Translations under genes and position numbers: made by a program | Shown: in pieces, positions 1 to 8,188 of the stretch | Numbering within the stretch: position 1 is the stretch's first letter | Layout of the letters: every line of letters begins with the position of its first letter | Notes under the pieces: generated by a model | What the model was told of the DNA's origin: nothing | Databases searched by the model: none | Seen by the model: the letters and a program-made list of their open reading frames with translations, nothing else | Source of the DNA: Ceraceosorus guamensis | Lineage: Eukaryota; Basidiomycota; Exobasidiomycetes; Ceraceosorales; Ceraceosoraceae | Assembly: GCF_003144195.1 (NCBI RefSeq) | Contig: NW_020290134.1 | Span: 1-33,862 of the forward strand | Reading direction: 5' to 3' | Length of the DNA stretch: 33,862 bases

Positions 1-17
1 GGGGGGGGGGGGGGGGG
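1..17. repeat. Poly-G run at left contig edge
   Basis: The window opens with 17 consecutive G. The right edge also ends in a run of 10 G, which suggests the assembly stopped at G homopolymers or kept sequencing artefact there. It cuts the IPI1 gene inside its first intron or just beyond it. Confidence 0.9.
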
Positions 18-82
18 CGTTGCAGAGTCCGAGCTGAGCTTGGCTTGGCTCACTTGCCACTCTACATGCTGTCCGTACTCAC

Positions 83-398
83 CCCTCTTTACATCCTTGC
101 TGTAGTGCCTCGTCTGCACCACCAGCTGGGCCAGTCCCAAGCCTCTTCTAGTCCTCGCATCCTCCAACGATGCCTCTGCGCCTTGCGGTGTCTCGTCGTT
201 GCGATGTGCCGCGCCGAGCACGGATTGATTGGGCAGCGCGATGGATCTCGCCTTGAAATCTGTCCTCGTCGCGTTGCTGCCCACCTTTTTCACCCCCACT
301 TTTGCCTTTTTGCGCGTGAAATCTCCTTGTCCGGAAAGGGAAGAGGCGATGGCGCTGACATTGGTCTTGGCCGTCTTTTTGGACTTGGAAGGTGCCAT
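83..398 (-). CDS. IPI1: Pre-rRNA-processing protein IPI1, first exon (3' part missing)
   Basis: IPI1 works in the nucleolar and nucleoplasmic Rix1 complex (Rix1-Ipi1-Ipi3; TEX10 in animals), needed for ITS2 processing and late 60S assembly. The exon encodes about 105 residues starting MAPSKSKKTAK. The family's N-terminal signature follows: a basic DFTRKKAKVGVKK stretch, then NATRTDFKARSIALPNQSV near residues 47-65, where yeast Ipi1 has its NATDTSF-like segment. Near the exon end comes LAQLVVQTRHYSKDVKR, where the helical repeats begin. A GTGAGT donor on the minus strand (first base 82) ends the exon in phase 1, and the next exon would lie beyond the left edge. The ATG at 398 is the first in frame and lies just before the basic signature. 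The gene is divergent from HIS7. The family call is firm; the rest of the protein is not in the window. Confidence 0.85.
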
Positions 399-1206
399 GA
401 CTGGACTTTTCGGCGTGCAGAGACGCGTGCGGTGTTGTAGGCAGGAGTCTACGCTGACCCGCACTGTTGATCAATGACGACTGAACTTCAGACTTTGGAA
501 TCACGACTCGCGACCAATTAGGCGTGTGGCGAGGCGACGAGAGGCGAGGATGAAGCTTGGTGGGTGTTGATCCTGATTGATCTCCCAATTTTGCCCAACG
601 GTTGGTCGTGAGTCTAACGCTTGCGAATACTTTTGACTTCAGGGGGATTCTTGAGCGAGATTCAAAACAACATTCGTGATTCACGATCGTGATTTTTGAC
701 TTTGCATTCGTGATTCTTGCCGCTTGAAATTTAAAATTCTGATTTCACGTGATGAGTGGAGGGACGCGAAGATCTGCAGGCGCAGGCACGCACGGCAGTC
801 AAGAGTCACGCACGTCAAGTTGTGAGCTGCAATTATTGAATCAGGTATCAAATTCGAATTGTGAATCGTTGATTCAACTCTGATGGCATGACTCGATCAC
901 ATTCTTGATTCACGACTTCAAATTGTTGATTCACCATCGATCTTGCTCATTCGCAAGTTCGCAAGTTCGTCGAGTCATCTCTGAGCATTCGCAACAGAAC
1001 AGTCTGATTTCAATCTCTGTCTTGCTGTTGCCATACTTTGGCTCGCATCAACCCTGCCTTTGACTCGAGGTCACCCTCGAGCACAGCACAGCAATTTGTC
1101 TGTTGCAACCTAAGCTAGACTCTCCCATACCTTCTACCTCACCACCACCAACCTTGCATCCTCTCTGTATCTCTCTTCCCTGGCCTGCCTACTCGCTTTC
1201 CTCGTC
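399..1206. promoter_or_regulatory. Divergent IPI1/HIS7 promoter region
   Basis: These 808 bp hold the 5' ends of both genes. Positions 655-935 are crowded with GATTC/GAATC pentamers (for example a CATTCGTGATTC unit at 671). Positions 1119-1206, just upstream of the HIS7 ATG, are strongly pyrimidine-rich (CT and CCA blocks), a common core-promoter texture in fungi. Three TGACTCG sequences (889-895 plus, 971-977 minus, 1061-1067 plus) are one base off the Gcn4/Cpc1 site TGACTCA. That would suit a histidine gene, but TGACTC is common in this DNA, so the role is only inferred. Confidence 0.5.
655..935. repeat. GANTC-rich degenerate repeat
   Basis: The stretch carries many GATTC and GAATC words in TTGATTC, GTGATTC and TGAATC contexts, often near 7-bp spacing and in both orientations. 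It resembles the cleaner 7-bp arrays at 6721-6892, 7588-7672, 7862-7905, 25341-25376 and 33430-33511. No coding sense was seen. Confidence 0.6.
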
Positions 1207-3264
1207 ATGCTCTATCTTCTCGACTACGGAGCAGGCAGTTAGTGATCACAGTCGTGGCCCTGATGGCCTCATCTCGTCGCTGCTTACCTACACCTGCACT
1301 CCCTCCTGCCTGCTCATCGCAGATGTTCGTAGCTTGGCCAACTCGATTCGCAAGTTGGGCCACGACTTTAAGTGGGTCACTTCTCCAAATGACTTGCAAA
1401 GCGACAATGTCACCGTCAGTCTTTCTCCACCTCGCGCATACACCCGAGCCCGAAATCGCATTCTAACGCGCATGTTCAATGCCACCTCTTGCCAAAACAA
1501 ATCCCACAGGCCTTGCTGTTTCCCGGCGTTGGCGCATTCGGGCCTGCCATCGAGTCATTGTCAAAGTCAGGCTACCTGACCGCACTGCACGACTACATTC
1601 GATCAGGCAAGCCGTACATGGGCATTTGCATTGGCATGCAGGTCCTCTTCCAGTCCTCTGACGAAGCTCCGGGCGTTCAGGGTCTCGGCGTCGTGCCCGG
1701 CAAGGTGCAGCGCTTCGATGAAAGGGATCGCGGCAAGAGCGTACCTCACATGGGCTGGAATCGAGCAAACACAGTCGTCGATGCATCCTTCGCTTCGCAA
1801 TTTGGTCTTTCGGACGAGCAAGCGCACCCACAGCACTTTTACTTTGTCCACAGCTACAGGGCTGCCGTTGTTCCTGACCAGCACGAACGGTGGGCTCTCA
1901 CCACTACGCAGTACGGCACGGAACTATTTCTCTCCTCGATCGCCAACGAAAACGTTTTTGCCACTCAATTCCACCCAGAGAAGAGCGGCAGGGCGGGCTT
2001 GGAGGTGCTCAAAGCTTGGCTCGATCGTGCAGCGGGCTCAAGCACCAGTTTGAGCCCGCCGCAAAGAGGCGTGCTTCCCAAGCCACTTTCTCAAGCCGTC
2101 CAACCGGCTCAGAAGGATGGCTTGACGAAGCGTGTCGTGGCTTGTCTGGATGTGCGAAGCAACGACCAAGGCGATCTGGTGGTGACGAAAGGCGAATCTT
2201 ACGATGTGCGCGAGCAGTCGACGAGTACGGATGCCGGAGGAAGGGCGGTCCGAAATCTTGGCAAGCCAGTCGCGTTGTCGGAGAGGTACTACCAGGAAGG
2301 AGCAGATGAAGTGTGCTTCCTCAACATCACCTCATTCCGGTCGGCCGCACTCCGCGATCAGCCCATGTTGGCAGTCGTCGAGGCTGCTGCTGCATGCGTG
2401 TTTGTTCCTCTCACTGTGGGCGGGGGCATCAAAGACACCGTCGATCCCGACGGCACCAAACGTTCAGCCAAGGAGGTAGCTGATGCGTACTTTAGAGCTG
2501 GGGCCGACAAGGTCAGCATTGGCAGCGAGGCCGTCCATGCCGTCCTGGACCTTATTTCGGAATCTCAAACATTAGGAAGTGCTGAGCATGAAGCGCGAGA
2601 TCCTGGCAATGCGCCTGCAGAAGCATTAAAAGGCACGACTGGCATCGAAAACATCTCTAAAGCGTACGGTGCACAAGCTGTGGTGGTCTCGATCGATCCC
2701 AAGCGAGTGTACGTTTCGGAGCAAGAAGTGAATGGACACGCACACGAGCGTAGCATCGTCAGCGGGCTCGCAGGTACGGCGGACGAGGGCAAGTGTTGGT
2801 GGTATCAGTGTACGGTATCCGGAGGTAGAGAAGCAAAGGACTTGGATGTGGTACAATTGGCGCGCGGTGTGGTGCGGCTAGGGGCTGGAGAATTGTTGAT
2901 CAACAGCATAGATATGGATGGACAAGGCAACGGCTTCGACAGGCAATTGATAGACTTGGTCAGATCGAGCGTCAACGTCCCTGTCGTCGCCAGCTCAGGA
3001 GCAGGATCCGCAAAACACTTTCAGGACGTCTTCGAGCCAATGGTCTTGCGCAGCAAGGCCTCGGAGCCAGCGACGCCCAGCCCTTCATCTGTCGAAGCTG
3101 CTCTGGCCGCTGGCATCTTCCATCGCAAGGAAGTCTCGATCCAGGAAGTCAAGGAATACCTCGCCAAAAACGGCTTCGAGGTGAGGATAGAAGACACCCA
3201 AGAAGGTGCAGGTGCTCTAGTGAGCCAGGCTACCGAGGATACCGGTCACGTTGCTATCGCGTGA
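1207..3264 (+). CDS. HIS7: Imidazole glycerol phosphate synthase (HisH-HisF fusion)
   Basis: This bifunctional enzyme uses glutamine-derived ammonia to turn PRFAR into imidazole glycerol phosphate and AICAR, linking histidine and purine synthesis. Exons are 1207-1237, 1323-1408 (or -1414) and 1510-3264, giving about 623 residues against 552 in yeast. The N-terminus MLYLLDYGAGNV appears only after splicing the first intron (GTTAGT donor, GCAG acceptor). The glutaminase domain has the nucleophile Cys in MGICIGMQ (about residue 79) and His/Glu in FATQFHPEKSG (about 194 and 196). The cyclase barrel starts at VVACLDVRSNDQGDLVV (catalytic Asp about 253) and includes VPLTVGGGIKD, GADKVSIGSEAV, SKAYGAQAVVVSIDPKRV and VPVVASSGAG. 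Intron 2 has no good donor: GTCACC at 1409 or GTCAGT at 1415 both keep frame. Extra length lies in an insert near EARDPGNAPAEALKG. The function is near certain. Confidence 0.96.
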
Positions 3265-3658
3265 ATCGTCCAAGAATCGCGCAGCGGCTCCAGCGCTTTG
3301 CGCACAATATCAATCATCAGAGGTCACCTGAGGTTAGCTATAATGAGATTCCTCAAGCTGTACCGATGCCGGTAGCGAGCGCAGGCACTTAAGTGGGCAG
3401 CGCATGTGTGAAAGGGATTGCGTACAACGATTCGGCAGCGGTCAGTGCAAAATAGGGAGCGGGCAGGTAGAAGAGGGGGCTGGGGCAACAAGTGTGACTC
3501 GCGGGAGTATCGAGCAAATGCTCCAAGGTAGGTCGGAGTCGTTTGCAATGAAGAAAAGTTGAAACAATGCGAAGCGTCGAAAGATTGTTGGAGTACGCAA
3601 GATCGGGCTGCCTGATATCGCTTGTAGTGAAGGCAGAGCGTGCAAGGGAGCATGTGAC
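3265..3658. other. Convergent intergenic region HIS7/lipase
   Basis: This 394-bp tail-to-tail spacer contains the 3' UTRs of HIS7 (plus) and the lipase (minus). Only short shadow ORFs occur, and no repeats or RNA gene were seen. Confidence 0.6.
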
Positions 3659-5352
3659 TCAACGACGCTCAGCCATCTCTGGGTTGCGTTCAGAGTCGGT
3701 CAACGAGCTTTGAATAGTCTCGTGAATCAGAGGGTATGTTGTGCGGTATGCGTCGGTGCCGAAGATGAAGTCCAGGTGCTCATAGCCTTCCAGTTCGACG
3801 GCGTGCACGATGTCAACGTTGCGCTCGAACTTTTCCAGACGAGCGAAAAGAGGCCTGGCGAGCACGAGCATGTCGAGGGAGCCACCGATGACGGTGTGAC
3901 GAGGGAAGGTGCGAGGGAACCATGGCTCCTGGACACGAGGGTCGAAGATGCACCCACGGTGGCTGAAAGATGCCATGTACCAATAGAGCAGCTCTGATGA
4001 AGTGGGCATGGGAAGGGAGCGGAAGATCTTGGGCTTGTGGCGTCTAGCCCACATGGTGTCGCTGAAGCCGAAGAGGAAGTGGAAGACGACGTAGCCGAGG
4101 TGGCCGAACCAGAATGCGGGCAGGTACTTTTGGAAGAGACCGATCGCGGGAATGAACTCGCGAATGCCGAAGACGAAAGACCACCACTTTCTGGACCTGA
4201 ACTGGCGCATCAAGCTGAAGGGGAACTTTCGGAGGACCGGACCGGCGTAAACGGAGGGGCCGATGGCGGTAAAGCTGCTCAACTTGTTGCCCAGTTCCGG
4301 ACAGATGCCCGGCGAAAGAGCGAGGTACATCGAACCACTGCCCTGCGAGTGACCGACGTACGCAACACGAGGAGAGCCAGTGGCACCCGAGATGAACTCG
4401 ACGACATCGCGGAGGTCGAGAGCAAGTTCCTTGAGACCCCAAGCCCAGTAGCGAGGGTCCCAGTCATTGTACTCTGTGTGGCCGGCGTTGAAGTTCGCAC
4501 GAATGTTGGTGACCCAGACATCGTATCCCTGGTCCACCAACCAGAACGCCATGGAACGCTCCTCGCAAAGGAAAAAGTGCGAAGAGTTGCAAAGAATACC
4601 GTGCTGCAGGATGACGGGGTGGCCGGGGGGACCGGCGCGGCGAGGGTCTGAAATGCGATGAGCTTTGAGAATCCATCCTCCTTCGGTGACAATGTCGTGC
4701 TCGTCGCATCTGTAGCCCCAGAACTCGGAGTAGTACTGCGGTCGACCGGAAAGGCGCTCGCCAGTGATTCGGCGCTCGTATTCCCTGTCGGTGCCGACAT
4801 GGGGGCGGCGTTTCTTGAAAGGGTTCAGATAGTGAGCAAAGGCAGCGACGAGGACGAGACCGAGAGCGCCGATCGTGAGGCCGAATGATACGGTCTGACG
4901 AAATTGTACACGCAGCTTGCCAATCTTGCCGATGGAAGGGTAACGCTGCGCAGCAAGAGATTCGGTGTCAGCATGACGCCAAGCACATCTTGCAGCAGTG
5001 TCGCTGCAGACGTCAGAGGAAGACTCATGCTCACAGCAACGACGTGGGGAAACCAGACGATCTCGAGATCGCCATCGGCCTGGGCTGCCTCCGGGAACTC
5101 TGGGTCGAAGAAAGCGCCATTGTCGGTGCCGGAGGCTTGGTGCTGACCCTCCTCGGGAGCAGCAGTGTGCTGATACTCCACGTCGAAGTGGTGACCTCTA
5201 CCTCCAGGTCGCTGCTGAGCCACACCACTCTCGTGCTCGACATCACCGCCATCGGAGAAGGGGTTGTTGTCTCCTTGTCCGTGAGACTGCCCGGCGTTGT
5301 CTGTGGGCGAAGGGGTGCGGTTGCGCCTCGAGTAGTCGATAAAGTCGGCCAT
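3659..5352 (-). CDS. Membrane-anchored steryl-ester hydrolase / acid-lipase-type alpha/beta hydrolase (Tgl1/Yeh family)
   Basis: Members of this family hydrolyse steryl esters or triglycerides at lipid droplets or the plasma membrane. Exons are 5352-5035 and 4945-3659, giving 534 residues. The 89-nt intron (4946-5034) has a GTGAGC donor, a TGCTGAC branch site and a GCAG acceptor, and joins VVA to RYPSIG in phase 0. Residues 1-105 are polar and acidic. A hydrophobic segment at about 126-146 (FGLTIGALGLVLVAAFAHYL) predicts a single-pass anchor. The lipase-associated N-domain follows (YYSEFWGYRCDEHDIVTEGG, 177-196), then the oxyanion region VILQHGILCNSSHFF. The nucleophile is Ser306 in GHSQGS, with the likely acid Asp464 in GGSLDMLV and His496 in YEHLDFIFG. 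All three catalytic residues are present. ATG 5352 has a good context (CAACATGG), and no ATG lies upstream in the open frame. Substrate choice among Tgl1, Yeh1 and Yeh2 types cannot be read from sequence. Confidence 0.9.
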
Positions 5353-5729
5353 GTTGAGGCAGCGAGGTGGGTGCGACCTCAACGCCTTTGCAAGTCGGGA
5401 CGAATAAAGAAAAGGGCGAAGGAGGGAAAGTAGAGATGGAGGAGGCGGAGGGGTGTTTGTAAAAGGAGGGGGGGTGAAGAAGAAGGGAAGGATAGAGAGC
5501 GGGGTAAAGTGCGAGGTTTAGCAAAAGGCGTGGCGGGAAGAGAGGGATGAGAGGGATTTGCGATGCGTCTGAAAGGGCCCCCCACCCACGCTCGGTTGAC
5601 GGATGCGCGCGTGTGGGGGATACGTGAATCACGCATCACGAATGCGTGCGCGGCTGCTGATGGTAAGACGAGGGGGTCTGGGCTAGAAGGCGGGGAAACA
5701 TGCAGAAGAGGCTGTCAGTCCGCTCTTGC

Positions 5730-5751
5730 TGCATGCATGCATGCATGCATG
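5730..5751. repeat. TGCA tetranucleotide microsatellite
   Basis: About five and a half tandem TGCA units, a self-complementary repeat able to form a cruciform or hairpin, about 380 bp upstream of the lipase start. Confidence 0.9.
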
Positions 5752-6720
5752 GTGAAGCGTGAAATGTGAGTGTTGCACTGCGACTCACTATCCTCGCTCG
5801 TGACTGTCCGATTACCTTTGCCAGCTTATTCGTGGTCTTGGGGACTGCGCCCTTGCAAGGAGTCCGAGTGCAATTCGTGATTGGCGATGAGGCACAACAG
5901 CTGAGCCGAACGCGAATCGGGGGGGCAGCATGAGAAGCGGCGGAGGCAAAAGAAGCATGCATGATGAGCGACCTCTATGGAGGCTAGAGGCTCAAGCTCC
6001 AGGCGAGTCAACAGCCGTTCGGCTGCAGAACAAGACCCCATGCAATCAAAATGCAATTTGAATGGTGAATACGTGAATGCGAATGCAGAGAACAAGTCAA
6101 AAGTGCCGCGATGGCAGACCAGCTGCAGTCGTGAGTCACAGTCACAGTCCCAGTGCCGACAAAGCGACGCGCGCGTGACGCCATGAACGGTGCATATGCG
6201 CCCCGCACAAAGTGTATGCACCTCTATGCATCTCTGCGCGAAAATTCCCTTCTCCTCGTTTTGTGCGCTGCTGTGGAAGTGCGAGCCACGAGTTCAGTCA
6301 CAACACTCAAAGATTTGTACTGCGACTCTTGATTCAGGCCAAGTGGGCGAATTCGATCGAGGGACAGCAGCTAGTCAGAAGAGGCACGAGTCAAGTGCTG
6401 TGAATCGCAGAGTCATCAGCTGCACGAGCAAAGGCTCGGCACGACTCTTGACTCAGATTCAAAAAGCTGTTCATCGACAGACTTTATAGGCACACGACTT
6501 GACTCTGCTCTCCGCAACAACCGCCAGCCGTCCAGGACACGCGGCTTCAAGGGTAGAGGGGGAGAGAGGGAGTAGTTGTGCGATCCTCAAGGGACCATTT
6601 CTAATGTGAGTCACGAGTGTGAATGGATGTACGTATATCAAAAGTCCGGCGGGACATCCTCGCCTGCCTGTTTCAGCTGATGAGTCTTGATTTGTGCTGT
6701 TGCTGAGGCGCGGATGGAGT

Positions 6721-6892
6721 CGTTAGTCGTGAGTCAAGAGTGAATTTTGAATCACGAGTAGCCGCGATCTTGAGTCACGTGAGCAGAAGTCTCGCTCGAC
6801 ACTCAAACTCAAAACTCTTGACTTTGACTTCTGTCAAGAATCGTGAATCTTGACTCAAGAATCAAGAATCGAGAATCAAAAAATCATTCAAA
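6721..6892. repeat. GANTC heptad-type repeat cluster
   Basis: Dense GAGTC, GAATC and GACTC words with many 7-bp spacings, for example the consecutive units gaatctt, gactcaa, gaatcaa and gaatcga near 6845-6876. Both orientations are mixed. Confidence 0.75.
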
Positions 6893-7587
6893 TTGAAGTC
6901 CACCGCGACATGTCTCTTAGCAAGTGGCGCTTCTCATTCCCTCACGTAGCGCGGGTGCATGCTGCATAGCTACGCAACGCCGGATGCTGGACGGCACAAT
7001 CAAGACATACTTATAACTACTATTGGTTAATACCTACCTTTGAATGTGATTTGAAGCTGCAATCACAATCAACGTGGCTTGATCGGCCGCCGCACTGACT
7101 GCTGACTCACACTTGAGCGACGAAGAGGGAACGGCGGCCGTGTGGTCATCTCGCCATGATCTGTTTTCGAGACTACTCACGACTATGCCTCGTCCCATCG
7201 ACTTGTCCACGATTCAGTCACTCGGAGGCTTGATTGCTTGGTCGCGCTTAGGTACACTGGCACTGCATGTTGCACCACCAGCACGCATGTGGAACGTTTG
7301 ACTACCAAGATTCGTGAGTTCAGACTTGACTGATGGTCATTGACTGATCACCTACTCGCGTGCCGCGGCGACCCTCAATTCGGCTGAGCGCGGCACAGGT
7401 ATTCAAGTCATCAGAAGACGTTGACTTCGAGTGGAGAAATGATGCCACATAAGGACTGCCCGAATGTCAAGTCAGCAGTCACGAGCGTCAGTAAGATCAG
7501 CTTGCGTCCGTCTACCGTACTTCATTGACCGAATCACTACTGCTGACGACCGGGTCTCGACTCGAGACTTCAACTCACTCACCCGAA

Positions 7588-7672
7588 TGACTCTTGACTC
7601 TTGACTCTTGACTTTTGACTCTTGACTCTTGACTTGTACTCTCTCTTGACCCTTGACTCAGACTCTTGACTC
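7588..7672. repeat. GACTCTT heptad tandem array
   Basis: At least seven near-perfect tandem copies of GACTCTT with small variants (GACTTTT, GACTTGT, GACCCTT). It is the cleanest of the 7-bp arrays. Each unit holds TGACTC, which is also a bZIP half-site. Confidence 0.9.
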
Positions 7673-7861
7673 GTCATTTAATATTCACGCGATTGTTGTA
7701 AACCAGTTACCCCGCGAGTGGGTCTGAGTCAAGAGTCTGATGCAAGACCTGCGCAGGTGGTCTCCGCTCCGCGAGCGACGCGCAGGACTGTGCGCGGCCC
7801 AGTCCGCACAAGCACCTAGCCAAGCGTGCAGCCAACGTAGCGCCGCACACACATTCACATG

Positions 7862-7905
7862 TTGATTCTTGATTCTTGATTCACATTCTTGATTCCTGGT
7901 TATGA
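7862..7905. repeat. GATTCTT heptad array
   Basis: Tandem GATTCTT units (gattctt gattctt gattcac attctt gattc), the same period as the GACTCTT array but with T in place of C, about 280 bp before the F-box start. Confidence 0.85.
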
Positions 7906-8188
7906 TTCGATGATTAGCTACTCGCGTTCACGATCCACGAGGCGACTGAGCGCTCGGGTATGTGTCAGTAGTCTAGTGCTATTCTCATCTGGACTTCACG
8001 CACTCACCTAGTCAATCCTTCTGGCCACCTTGCATTCCATCGACGTGTCCCAGACAGCCCAGTCAGACTTGCCAACTCACTCCTGCGCCCCTCGCAATAA
8101 GCTGTGCTGATCCGCAAAAGAGTACCAAAACGGTGTATGCCCATCGTCCACATCTTTCTCGCCTTGCTGGAGAGGCCGTGAAGCCAGC

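Larger units (their letters stand above)
5353..8188. other. Long divergent intergenic region, lipase/F-box
   Basis: The 2.8 kb contain no convincing gene. Positions 5353-5560 are pyrimidine-rich on the minus strand and probably form the lipase promoter and leader. The rest carries a TGCA microsatellite and several GANTC heptad arrays, listed separately. Short ORFs here (up to about 131 codons) lack motifs and are rich in Ser/Arg/Cys, as expected from repeat-derived frames. No tRNA B-box (GGTTCGA) was found. Confidence 0.55.

Noticed and set aside
4037-4651. 204-codon plus-strand frame antisense to the lipase
   Set aside because: It mirrors a strongly coding minus-strand exon with all catalytic motifs, and its composition is that of an antisense shadow.
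7588-7672. CRISPR-like direct repeats
   Set aside because: A 7-bp period without spacers in a eukaryotic genome; it is a simple tandem repeat.
5353-8188. Possible telomere, centromere or transposon in the repeat-rich gap
   Set aside because: No TTAGGG-type repeats, no terminal repeats, and no transposase or reverse transcriptase motifs on either strand. The repeats are short heptads only.
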